From NCBI GenBank assembly GCA_020073565.1, contig JAIQEY010000004.1, positions 62,001 to 126,000 on the forward strand: a stretch of 64,000 bases of DNA, in the 5' to 3' direction. Both the position numbers and the translations under genes were made by a program. The notes under the pieces were generated by a model. It worked only from the letters and a program-made list of their open reading frames with translations, had not been told where the DNA came from and did not search any database. Of this stretch, positions 26,119-35,600 are shown one piece after another. The DNA is from Terriglobia bacterium. Lineage in GTDB: Bacteria; Acidobacteriota; Terriglobia; Terriglobales; Acidobacteriaceae. Within the stretch, counting starts at the first letter, position 1. The number at the start of each line of letters is the position of its first letter.

Positions 26119-26805
26119 ATGTTTTCAGATGTGAAAGTCATCTTTTTCGACGTCGGCAATACGCTGCTGTTTCCCAACCGCGATCGCATCCATGCCCCGC
26201 TGGCGGAGCGCGGCTTCCACCCTGATCCCGAGCACTTGCGCGACCTGGAGCGCCGCACGAAGAATAAATTCGATGCAATGATGACCACGAACGGAAGCCC
26301 CGACCACGGCTTCTGGTGGATGTTCTACACGCAATTGCTATCCGAGATCGGGCTCAACGATGACGCGGTGCGCGAACAACTGGTTTCGGGCATCCGCGAT
26401 TCTGCCAACTGGGACCAAATCCGTCCGGGCACTGAGGAACAGTTGCGCACGATTGGCCAGAGCTATCGCATCGCAGTAATCTCCAATGCCGACGGCAGGA
26501 TCGAAGACGTGTTGCGCCGCTGCGGCATTGCCGACTGTTTTCACACGATCACCGACTCCGGTCTCGTCGGATATGAGAAACCGCACCCGGAAATCTTCCG
26601 GCAGGCGCTGAAGTCCATGGCAGCTGCACCGCAAGAGAGTCTCTACGTTGGCGACGTTTATTCGGTCGACTACCTCGGGGCAACCGGAGTAGGAATGCAG
26701 GCCGTGTTGCTGGATGTTCCGGGCGCATACCGCGACAAAGGATTGCCGCGCGTGGAATCGCTGGAAGAGTTGCAGTCGGCGTTGGCCGGTCGAGTCGGCG
26801 GCTAG
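26119..26805 (+). CDS. HAD-superfamily hydrolase
   Basis: 228 residues with the four HAD motifs: motif I as FFDVGNTLLF (the second catalytic Asp is replaced by Asn, as in several HAD subfamilies), motif II VISNAD, motif III lysine in GYEKPHPEIF, and motif IV VGDVYSVDYLGA. A helical cap lies between motifs I and II. Likely a small-molecule phosphatase. Substrate unknown. The ATG at 26119 is the only good start. Confidence 0.85.
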   Translation: MFSDVKVIFFDVGNTLLFPNRDRIHAPLAERGFHPDPEHLRDLERRTKNKFDAMMTTNGSPDHGFWWMFYTQLLSEIGLNDDAVREQLVSGIRDSANWDQIRPGTEEQLRTIGQSYRIAVISNADGRIEDVLRRCGIADCFHTITDSGLVGYEKPHPEIFRQALKSMAAAPQESLYVGDVYSVDYLGATGVGMQAVLLDVPGAYRDKGLPRVESLEELQSALAGRVGG

Positions 26806-26808
26806 ACT

Positions 26809-26830
26809 GTAGCGCCGGCACCCTGCCGGC
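26809..26830. repeat. GTAGCGCCGG repeat, copy 1
   Basis: The 22-bp string beginning gtagcgccggcaccctgccg matches, at 20 of 22 bases and in inverted orientation, the string at 53229-53250. Each copy can fold into a short CCGGC/GCCGG hairpin. Here it follows the HAD stop directly and could serve as its terminator. Confidence 0.5.
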
Positions 26831-26901
26831 TAGCCTGCCCCGGGCTCGCGGACCAACAACCCTAGCCCAATCGTCCTGTGTGTCGTTACAATCACCAAAC
26901 C

Positions 26902-27531
26902 ATGATCGATTCCACCAGAATCCTCGTCTTTCTGAGTGCCGCCATCCTGCTCGCCATCGCACCCGGCCCCGGCATGCTCTACGTGCTCGCCCGCACTCTG
27001 GCCGGTGGACGGCGCGAAGGCCTTCTCTCCTCTCTCGGTACGTTTCTGGGCGGCATGGTGCACGTGTTTGCGGCCGCGGCCGGCGTCTCGATTATCCTTG
27101 CCAAGTCTGCTCTGGCTTTTGCGACGGTGAAGTATCTCGGCGCCTTGTATCTTTGCTTCCTCGGCGTTCGCATGATTCTCGACGCCCGGAAAGACTCCGA
27201 CATTTCCGTCGCCGAACTTCCCGCCCGGCGGAATCCGTTCGGGCAAGGCCTGGTGACCGAAGCGCTGAATCCCAAAACAGCGTTGTTCTTTCTCTCCTTC
27301 ATCCCGCAATTCGTAAACCGGGCGAGCGGCCATGTGTTCTTGCAGTTTGTGGTGTTGGGACTGATCTCAGTAACTCTGAATACTGCCGCTGACATTGTTG
27401 TAACGCTGCTCGCCGGCCCGCTCGGTCAACGCATTCGCGGATCGCAGCGTTTCCGCCGGCGTCAGCGGACACTGACCGGAGCGTTCATGATTGGGCTGGG
27501 AACGTATGTAGCGCTTGGTGAGTCGAAGTGA
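26902..27531 (+). CDS. LysE/RhtB-family amino acid exporter
   Basis: 209 residues with the LysE/RhtB signature: the N-terminal helix AAILLAIAPGPGMLYVLART (the APGPG motif), GGMVHVFAAAAGVS, KYLGALYLCFLGVRM, and NPKTALFFLSFIPQF. Five to six TM helices. Family members export homoserine, threonine, lysine or related compounds by proton antiport. Start at 26902 (MIDSTR), not the upstream TTG/GTG extension. No specific substrate can be assigned. Confidence 0.88.
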   Translation: MIDSTRILVFLSAAILLAIAPGPGMLYVLARTLAGGRREGLLSSLGTFLGGMVHVFAAAAGVSIILAKSALAFATVKYLGALYLCFLGVRMILDARKDSDISVAELPARRNPFGQGLVTEALNPKTALFFLSFIPQFVNRASGHVFLQFVVLGLISVTLNTAADIVVTLLAGPLGQRIRGSQRFRRRQRTLTGAFMIGLGTYVALGESK

Positions 27532-27583
27532 GAAATGAACTGAAGGCGATCTGCGAGGTAGGTGGCGAAATCGCCTGACTACC

Positions 27584-28144
27584 CTATCGTTTCCAGAATT
27601 GCCACCACTTAGGTTGCGGTGACATGACGTGCGAGGGCTCGATTTTGTTCAGGGCTTGATGCGCCAAAGCCACTTCGTGCGCGCGAGTACGTCGTGCCCT
27701 TCCATAGGCGAGATGCGGCGAAAAAGCTGCAATCCTCCGTAAATCCGCTGCGGCCCGGGATTCGCGAAACTCGCCCAACTGCCAGACTACGACTTCGTCG
27801 AGGTAACTCCCCATTGGGTATTCCTCAGACGCTTCTTGCTTGATTCCGTCGAGGAGGTCCAATAAATGCAGACGGATTTCCTCAGTATCGGGAGATGGTT
27901 TCAAAATTTTGCGATCGCCGCTACCCTGAGTGTCGACAAACACCGGTCCGATTGGTAGGGGGTCTCGATCCGGACGGCGGTGCGGGTGATTGCTGCAATA
28001 GGTGTAGAAAGGATCCTCGATCGCCAAGTTCCTAATCGTGCAGTAGTCGTGTTCGGGGTCTTGTCGGTGGGCATATCCCGCCTCGCCTTTGTTTCGGGCG
28101 TTGAACCAGCAAGTACCACAATCATCCGAACCACCGTTCGGCAT
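27584..28144 (-). CDS. Cys/His-rich hypothetical protein
   Basis: About 186 residues, cytosolic. The N-terminal 60 residues carry four cysteines and several histidines (DDCGTCWFN, DYCTIRN, FYTYCSNHPHR) that could form a metal site. The C-terminal part is helical and ends WWQFWKR. I do not recognise the family. The conserved feel of PFYTYCSNHPHRR and YLDEVVVWQLGEF suggests a real gene, not a shadow frame. The ATG at 28144 follows a Cys-poor upstream extension that is discarded. Confidence 0.6.
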   Translation of the reverse strand: MPNGGSDDCGTCWFNARNKGEAGYAHRQDPEHDYCTIRNLAIEDPFYTYCSNHPHRRPDRDPLPIGPVFVDTQGSGDRKILKPSPDTEEIRLHLLDLLDGIKQEASEEYPMGSYLDEVVVWQLGEFRESRAAADLRRIAAFSPHLAYGRARRTRAHEVALAHQALNKIEPSHVMSPQPKWWQFWKR

Positions 28145-28252
28145 GCAGAACCTCACCAAACCCAAGTCGCGTCGGGCTGCCAAGCTCGGTGCGGCGTTAA
28201 GACATGGCTATTCCCTACGCGTCGCAAAATGTCTCACGTTAGATCAGCTCCA

Positions 28253-29890
28253 CTAGATCTCGATCACCTGATGATCGTGGCAATCGGTGTGCATCGTTTC
28301 GTAGAGGTCTCTGAGCAACCCTGTACCGTGGCGGGCGACGAAACTTACTCCAGCCACCTCACGCTCCTGCAGCGCCTTATGGGGGAATAAAGCGGAATTC
28401 AACGCGTCGGCGTGGCGAGTGATGACCTCGTTCCTGAACGATTGCTCCCGCGCCACCCGCGCCTCCAACTGCGAGAGTTGATGCTGCATCTTCGCTCCCG
28501 CGTTCACCGCCGCATCCACCAGCGTGGGATCAAGTCTGGCCAGCGATTCGCGCAGGGCCGCCAGCGATTTCTCGAGCGTGCCCTTCGCTTCATCAAACCG
28601 CGCCTGCAAGTCCGAAGGCAACGTCCGGCCGGCGACGATCTCGCGCAGCTTCTCCGGACCATGAAACAAGTCCGGCAGCCCCAGCCCATACCGCTCCAGC
28701 AGACGCTGGGCCTTGGGTTCGACCAGCGTGGCAGAAAATCTCGGCAAAACTGGCGTCACGCGGCCCAGCAGTCTTTCGTACACCACCGCCACTTGCGCGA
28801 AATACGCAACCTCAGCCGCTCCACCGGTGTAGGCGAGCGTGGGCAGCAGATAGTCCTGGACAACGGGACGCAAGAGTACATTGGGATTGAATTCCTCCGG
28901 TGCGCCTTCAATCCGATCGAGCAACTCAGATTTCGAGACGCGCTCTTCGCCCACCACGAACTCGTCACCGTTGGTGCCGTTGACTTTCCTCCGCACCACC
29001 GTCCGCGCTCCATCTTGAACATGAAAAAGCAGCGTCGTCGCCGACGTTACCTTGACCTGCTGGTGGTATCCGGCGGCCTCCAACGCTTTGCCACGTGACA
29101 GCAGCGCCTCATCCAGTTCCGAGGCTCGTTCGATCGCCGCGCGGAACAGCGGTTTTGCCAAATCGTGAAAATCCTTGTCCGAGGGATCGAGCAGAACGAC
29201 GCCCCAATCCGCAAACATGCGCGTATAGAACCGGGCAAACGCGCTGCCCAGAGTCTCTCCCGGACGATACGCCTCGCGCAGCCAACCCGTAGCTTCGGCA
29301 TCGCCCAGCAGCCACGCAGCACGCTCAACCACCGGCTCAATCTCGGGTCCGAATCGGACACTTCCGACCGGCGCATTCTCCACGCCGCGGCTCCCGGCTA
29401 CCAGCTTTTCTGGCAAGCCTTGCTCCGAGAGCAGCGAAGCATGATTGACTTCCGCCAGATCGTGGTCCTCGGTCGCCAGCCAAAAGATCGGGACACACTC
29501 TACTCCGCCGGCCGTCGCCTGCTCCGCCAGTTTCACCGCCGTGAGTGCCTTGAAAATGGAAAACAACGGACCGCCGAACAGTCCCACCTGTTGCCCAGTC
29601 ACGGCCGCGAGCGCGCCCTGTCTGAGCCGGTCAATGTTCGCAAGCGTCTTCGGAGACGCTCCCCACGGGCGATTCTGCCGCTCCAGAATGTCACTGACTT
29701 TCCCTCGGCGGGCCTCGTCGTATGGAATGCGCGACACTTCGTCTTTGAACCACTCAGAAAAGAGCGGGGGCCGTGGATACATTTCGCGAATGGCGGGAGC
29801 GTAGGAAAGATAATCGAGAAAAAGGCGGCTGCTGTGCGGAATCCTCTGAATGGGCAGACAGTGCGCCTTCACTGACAGTTCTCCGCACAT
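28253..29890 (-). CDS. bshC: Putative cysteine ligase BshC (bacillithiol synthesis)
   Basis: 545 residues, the usual length. Family strings include PWGASPKTLANI, AAVTGQQVGLFGGPLFSIFKALTAVKLA and FWLATEDHDLAEVNH, with the helical tail AKMQHQLSQLEARV. BshC is thought to add Cys to GlcN-malate, the last step of bacillithiol synthesis. Together with bshA at 13.0 kb this makes bacillithiol production likely; bshB may be elsewhere. Divergent from the 23-haem cytochrome gene with about 260 bp between. Confidence 0.92.
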   Translation of the reverse strand: MCGELSVKAHCLPIQRIPHSSRLFLDYLSYAPAIREMYPRPPLFSEWFKDEVSRIPYDEARRGKVSDILERQNRPWGASPKTLANIDRLRQGALAAVTGQQVGLFGGPLFSIFKALTAVKLAEQATAGGVECVPIFWLATEDHDLAEVNHASLLSEQGLPEKLVAGSRGVENAPVGSVRFGPEIEPVVERAAWLLGDAEATGWLREAYRPGETLGSAFARFYTRMFADWGVVLLDPSDKDFHDLAKPLFRAAIERASELDEALLSRGKALEAAGYHQQVKVTSATTLLFHVQDGARTVVRRKVNGTNGDEFVVGEERVSKSELLDRIEGAPEEFNPNVLLRPVVQDYLLPTLAYTGGAAEVAYFAQVAVVYERLLGRVTPVLPRFSATLVEPKAQRLLERYGLGLPDLFHGPEKLREIVAGRTLPSDLQARFDEAKGTLEKSLAALRESLARLDPTLVDAAVNAGAKMQHQLSQLEARVAREQSFRNEVITRHADALNSALFPHKALQEREVAGVSFVARHGTGLLRDLYETMHTDCHDHQVIEI

Positions 29891-30150
29891 CGGGTTACAC
29901 TGGCGAATCGCATGTGCTCAACTTTCATCGTCGCGCGCAACACTTCCCTGGTTTTCAACAGGCTACTCAGAAGCAGTACTCCTCGAGTCACTATCAAAAA
30001 ACATACAATCCAAGTACATCTGATGACAGGAAAGTGCTGAGGTTGCAGAGACTACGACACAAAATGGAGAATCCAGCTGACTCTGCTGTGCCCGAATTAC
30101 GCGAGTCGCACTCCGCCAAAGGTCGTACACTTGCTCCTGGTATCATTTCC

Positions 30151-32142
30151 ATGTTCGTGCGCAAGACCTTATTAATAGTAGTCCTGGCTCTTCTCGCCAG
30201 CTCCGCCCGGGCTCAGATTTCACCCGGCCCGCTCGCTCGTCCTCATAAAGATCTTGAAGGCGCGACGCGCTGTGTCACATGCCACCAACTGGCGGGCGGA
30301 AAAGCTACCTTCAAATGCCTGGAATGTCATACCGAGATCGCAGCGCGGCTGGCGGCTCACAAGGGTTTGCATTTCTCCTACGGTCTCCCGTCCGGCTCCA
30401 GCCAGGAATGCGCCAAGTGCCACTCCGACCACAATGGCGTCGACTTCCCGATTACGAAGTTCGAAACCAAGACCTTCGATCATAAACAGACGGGCTACGT
30501 GCTGGAAGGAAAGCACGCCGGGGTCGAGTGTAAGAAGTGCCATACGCCGGAGCACATCTCCGCCGATGAACGGCGGCTGATCAAGATGAAAGATCTCAAC
30601 CGGACTTTCATCGGCATCCCCGAGACCTGCACAGCCTGTCATAAGGATTTTCACGAGGGACGCCTCGGCCCCAAGTGCGAGACCTGCCACAATTTCAACG
30701 AGTGGAAAAACGTTGGCAAGACCTTCGATCACTCCAAGACGCGCTATCCGCTGACCGGGGAGCATGTCCCCGTGAAGTGCGAAAAGTGTCACACGCCCGG
30801 TCCTGACGGAAAAGCGCGCTACCAGGGTATCCCCTTCGGCAAGTGCGACGACTGCCACAAGGATCCGCATAACGGGAGCTTCAAGCAGAGCTGCGCAACC
30901 TGCCACGTCACCTCAGGGTGGAAGCGCGTCACCCAGGGTCTGCAAGAAAATTTCGATCACTCCAAAACCAAGTATCCGCTCGAAGGCAAACACAAAACGG
31001 TTGAGTGTATCGCCTGCCACGCGAAAGGCGACTTCAAGAAGGAACTGCCGTTCGCCAAGTGCACCGACTGCCACAAGGACGCGCACAATGGCCAGTTCCT
31101 CAAGCGTCCGGACAAGGGCGAGTGTTCTGCCTGTCACGACGTGAACGGATGGAAGCCGTCGAAGTTCGATGTAAAAGCCCACGCCGCCACGCAGTATCCG
31201 CTGGCCGGCAAGCACGCGAAGGTGGAGTGCAAAGGGTGCCACCTCCCCAAGGGCAAGGACACGGTCTACAAGTTAGCGAAGTTCTCGCACTGCCTCGATT
31301 GCCATCACGACGAGCACCAGACGCAGTTCGCCTCTGCGCCTTGGATCAACCAGTGCGAGAAGTGTCACACGGTCGATGGATTCAAGCCGTCAGCCTTTTC
31401 CATTGCCAAGCACAAAGAAACTCACTTCCCGCTTACCGGAGGCCATCTGGCTGTCCTGTGCGCCGACTGCCATAAACCGGCTTCAGCGTTCCCCAGTGCA
31501 GTCCTGCTTCCGGCCTCGCTGGCTGTGCAGAATGAACCAACTCCCAGCGAACCCGCTCCCGGCTACCACACCACCGCCGTTTATCATTTCCGGGATATCT
31601 CCTGCACCGCTTGCCACAAGGATCCGCACAACGGACAGTTCGCCGAGCGCATGAGGGCTCTCCGCGGCGACGGCACTCCCATCGGTTGCGAAGCCTGCCA
31701 CATCACCAAGAACTGGAAAGACGTGACGCGGTTTGATCATGAGCGGACCAAGTTTGCTCTACTCGGCGCCCATCGCGCGGTGGCCTGCATCGACTGCCAC
31801 AAACCGCCGAATCTTGGGACGAAACTGATTGACGCCGATTTCACCCAGGCCCCATTGAAGTGCGAAGAATGTCACCAGGACGTTCACGGACGCCAGTTCG
31901 CCAAGGCCGAGGGCATCACTCCCTGCGCAGATTGCCACAACGCCGCCAAGTGGAAGCCCGCGCTCTTTGACCATGAGAAGACCCAGTTCTCCTTGAAGGG
32001 TGCCCACCAAAACGTGCGCTGTATTGACTGCCACAAGGCCTTGAAGGACTTCGACGGCAAACAGGTTCTGTTCTACAAACCCTGTCCCAAGGACTGCAAG
32101 GACTGCCACGGCGCTGATCCCAAGTTCCAAAAGAAATCGTAG
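30151..32142 (+). CDS. 23-haem c-type cytochrome, first gene of a conduit cluster
   Basis: 663 residues. It starts with a signal peptide (TLLIVVLALLASSARAQ) and carries 23 CxxCH haem motifs (for example CVTCH, CLECH, CAKCH, CKKCH, ending CKDCH). The units have a regular cytochrome-c3/c7-like spacing with repeated FDHSKTxYPLxGxHxxVxC and CHKDxHNGQF blocks that supply extra histidines as distal ligands. Likely periplasmic or extracellular. The open frame reaches back to 29773, but that portion overlaps bshC and lacks a leader; the ATG at 30151 gives the signal peptide. It is followed at 480 bp by the 43-haem gene. Confidence 0.93.
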   Translation: MFVRKTLLIVVLALLASSARAQISPGPLARPHKDLEGATRCVTCHQLAGGKATFKCLECHTEIAARLAAHKGLHFSYGLPSGSSQECAKCHSDHNGVDFPITKFETKTFDHKQTGYVLEGKHAGVECKKCHTPEHISADERRLIKMKDLNRTFIGIPETCTACHKDFHEGRLGPKCETCHNFNEWKNVGKTFDHSKTRYPLTGEHVPVKCEKCHTPGPDGKARYQGIPFGKCDDCHKDPHNGSFKQSCATCHVTSGWKRVTQGLQENFDHSKTKYPLEGKHKTVECIACHAKGDFKKELPFAKCTDCHKDAHNGQFLKRPDKGECSACHDVNGWKPSKFDVKAHAATQYPLAGKHAKVECKGCHLPKGKDTVYKLAKFSHCLDCHHDEHQTQFASAPWINQCEKCHTVDGFKPSAFSIAKHKETHFPLTGGHLAVLCADCHKPASAFPSAVLLPASLAVQNEPTPSEPAPGYHTTAVYHFRDISCTACHKDPHNGQFAERMRALRGDGTPIGCEACHITKNWKDVTRFDHERTKFALLGAHRAVACIDCHKPPNLGTKLIDADFTQAPLKCEECHQDVHGRQFAKAEGITPCADCHNAAKWKPALFDHEKTQFSLKGAHQNVRCIDCHKALKDFDGKQVLFYKPCPKDCKDCHGADPKFQKKS

Positions 32143-32622
32143 GAATACGGGCGGTTACCTGTGTCGCACCAACCCATTAGGACCTCGAAATGCCACACCC
32201 CCTTCCTACAGTCTGGCTAAGCTAAATTCCTCAAGGTGCTCAAGAAATGTGGATCCCCCTCTTGTGCCGTCTTGTAAGCTGTTGTCCTACAGTTGTTTAC
32301 GTCATTTCTGGCGATCAAAAAGCCGGCTTCCTTGCGCCTCTGTTCAAATTCTTGAACTACGTAAATTCTGCGTGCTGTGTCCGAAAAAGCTACCCGATCA
32401 TTTCCAGTTTGGGAATCTGCCAAGTGCCAGATTCCTGAACAACATGGCATCGTAACGAGAGACCACATCACCTGTGTAACCTAGGCACTGATGATTTTTA
32501 CAACTACCCTTTGGTGGAGGTATGATTGCACTCCTAAATTCAAACTTTGGCGAATTTTACTAGGGGCTTACTCGGGCTTTACCGGGACTCTGAAAAATTC
32601 CTGTGCGTCGAGGTGGGGCAAA
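32143..32622. other. 480-bp intergenic region between the two megacytochrome genes
   Basis: No convincing gene. A stem-loop GGAATCTG-N8-CAGATTCC lies at 32412-32435. A tiny frame of 13 codons (ATG at 32522, GGAGG just before) overlaps the open upstream extension of the 43-haem gene. I searched for the GEMM c-di-GMP/cGAMP riboswitch core found upstream of some Geobacter cytochrome genes and did not see it. Its AT content is higher than the surrounding genes, which fits a promoter region. Confidence 0.5.
32412..32435. promoter_or_regulatory. Stem-loop upstream of the 43-haem cytochrome gene
   Basis: GGAATCTG and CAGATTCC are perfect 8-bp arms around an 8-nt loop, extendable by G-U pairs. There is no U-tract, so a protein-binding operator or an RNA element is as likely as a terminator. 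Confidence 0.35.
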
Positions 32623-35600
32623 GTGATTTCAAGTCTGATCGCAAAATGGATGATCCTATGGTTGCTGCTGCCATCGTCCGTTGCTGGGGGAACCCCGCCA
32701 CAGGCGACGGACCAGACTCGCAGCCCCCACGGCAGTTTGAATATTGCCTGTCAGAACTGCCACACCGTGTACGGATGGAAACCGATTCGCGCGGTGCCGG
32801 AGTTCGACCACAATCAGACCAAGTTCCCGCTGCGCGGATTGCATGAGGGTGTGAACTGCGTAAACTGCCATACCAAGATGGTATTCAGCAACGTCGGCAA
32901 CAAGTGCGCCGACTGCCACGCTGACATTCACCGCGGTAAAATGTCCGGCGCCTGCGAGAGCTGTCACACCGTCCGTGGCTGGAAAGTTTCGGTAACCCAG
33001 ATCAACATGCACATGAACCGGTTCCCGCTCACCGGCGCTCATGCTGCAGCATCCTGCGAAGATTGCCACAAGAGCGGTGGTCTGGCAGCCTTCAGCAACA
33101 TGTCGACGGAGTGCCTGAGCTGCCATCGCGCCGACTTCAACAAGACCACAAATCCGAGACACACGGCCGCTGCGTTTTTCGCGACGCAGTCTTGCGAGGG
33201 CTGCCACAGCACCGACAGTTGGTTGAACGCCAAGTTCGATCACTCGGTGACGGGCTTCGTTCTGACCGGAATGCACGCCACCACGGCATGCGCGGACTGC
33301 CACAAGAACAACAATTACAACCTGACCGCCGCCAACACAGCTTGTACCTTTTGCCATCAGAACGACTACAACGGCACCACGAATCCGAACCACTTACAAC
33401 AGTCGCAGTACTTCCCGCCCGCGAACTGTCAGAATTGTCATACGACGGTGGGTTGGTCGCCCGCGAACTTCGATCACTCCACCACCGCGTTCCCGCTGAC
33501 CGGTCAGCACACGACGCCGCCGCGCGCTTGTACCGACTGCCACGTCAACAACAACTACAACATCACCGTCACCACCTGCGTCTCGTGCCACCTGACAGAT
33601 TTCAACAACACCACCAATCCAAGTCACGTGCAGGGATCATTCCCGCAGACGTGTCAAACCTGTCACACCACGTCCGCCTGGGCTCCCGCGAACTTCGATC
33701 ACTCCACCACGAACTTCCCCTTGACGGGTCAGCACACCGTGCCCCCGCGGGCTTGTACCGATTGCCACGTCAACAACAACTACAACATCACCGTCACGAC
33801 TTGCGTCTCGTGCCACCAGACGGATTACAACAACGCTAAGACGCCGGTCGATCACCCTGGGGGAAATTTCCCGACCACCTGCGAGAACTGCCATGACACG
33901 TCGGCATGGACCAACGGCAAGTTCGATCACACCAGTACTGGTTGGGCGCTAACGGGCCAGCACACGGTCCCGCCGCGCAGTTGCGGCGATTGCCACACGG
34001 CGACCGCCGGCTACAACATCACTGTCACCACCTGCGTCTCGTGCCACCAGAACGACTACAACACCACCAACAATCCGAATCACGCGCAGCAAGGAATCGC
34101 TACGACCTGCGAAATCTGCCACACGACTGCGGGTTGGTCGCCGGCCCAGTTCGATCACGCGAAATCCGGATTCCCCCTGACTGGTTCGCACACCGTTCCC
34201 CCGCGGGCTTGCACCGACTGTCACGTCAACAACAACTACAACATTACCGATACGTCGTGCGTCTCGTGTCACCAGACTGACTACAACAATGCCAAAACGC
34301 CCGTGGATCACGTTGGCGCGAATTTCCCGACCACCTGCGCGACCTGCCACGACACCGTGCACTGGACGGACGGTAGGTTTGACCACGCCTCCACGGGTTG
34401 GGCGTTGACCAATTCGCACACCGTGCCGCCGCGGCTTTGCAGCGATTGCCACACCGCGTCGGTGGGCTACAACATCACGACCACGACCTGCGTCTCGTGC
34501 CACCAAACGGACTACAACAACGCTAAGACGCCGGTCGATCACGTGTCGGCCAAGTTCCCGCTCACCTGCGAGGGCTGCCATGACACCCTCCACTGGACCG
34601 ACGGCGTATTCAATCACGCGTCCACCGGTTGGGCCTTGACCGGAAGCCATATGGTGCCGCCACGCGCTTGCGCCGATTGCCACGTCAATGGCAACTACAA
34701 CATCACGACCACGACCTGCGTCTCGTGCCACCAAACCGATTACAACAACGCGCTGACACCGGTGAACCACCCGCAAGCCAACTTCCCGCTCACCTGCGAC
34801 ACCTGTCACGATATGGTCCACTGGACGGACGGCAGGTTTGATCACGCCTCCACCGGTTGGGCGTTAACCAACTCGCACATGGTGCCGCCGCGAGTTTGCA
34901 CCGATTGCCACACTGCGACGGCGGGCTACAACATTTCGACCACGACCTGCGTGTCGTGCCACCAAACCGACTACAACAACGCTAAAACGCCGGTCGATCA
35001 CGTGTCGGCCAAGTTCCCGGTCACGTGCGAGGGTTGCCATGACACGAATCTGTGGACCGACGGCGTGTTCAATCACGCCACCACCGGTTGGGCGTTAACC
35101 AACTCGCACATGGTGCCGCCGCGAGTTTGCACCGATTGCCACACCGCGTCGGTGGGCTACAACATCACGACCACGACCTGCGTGTCGTGCCACCAGACCG
35201 ACTACAACAATGCCAAGACGCCGGTGGATCACGTCACCGCCAACTTCCCGCTGACGTGCGAAACCTGCCACGACACGATCCATTGGACCGACGGTGTATT
35301 CAATCACGCCTCCACCGGCTTTACCCTGACAGGAATGCACACCGTGCCGCCGCGCGCTTGCACCGATTGCCACACCGCGGCGGTGGGGTACAACATCCCG
35401 AACGCGGCTTGCTCCAACTGTCACATGACCGAGTTCAACAATACGAGTTCGCCGCCCCACACAGCGGTTGGGTTCCAGGCGAGCGCTTGTGCCAGCTGTC
35501 ACGACACGGTCGCGTGGACCGACGCCACCTTTAATCACAACACAACGGCGTTCCCGCTGCAGGGTGCGCATACCACCACGCCGTGCACGAGTTGCCACGT

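Noticed and set aside
32522..32563. 13-codon leader peptide (ATG after GGAGG) before the megacytochrome
   Set aside because: Too short and without attenuator structure nearby; could be chance in an AT-rich gap.
32143..32622. GEMM-type c-di-GMP/cGAMP riboswitch upstream of the cytochrome
   Set aside because: The conserved core and tetraloop receptor strings could not be found on either strand.
33949..34845. 298-residue antisense frame in the megacytochrome
   Set aside because: It is the complement of the coding repeats; its Val/Arg-rich repetitive product has no signal or domain and arises from codon bias of the real gene.
33400..35400. Regular repeats that might be called a CRISPR array or minisatellite
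   Set aside because: They are in-frame coding repeats of the 43-haem cytochrome, about 225-231 bp long, with no spacer structure and no cas genes.
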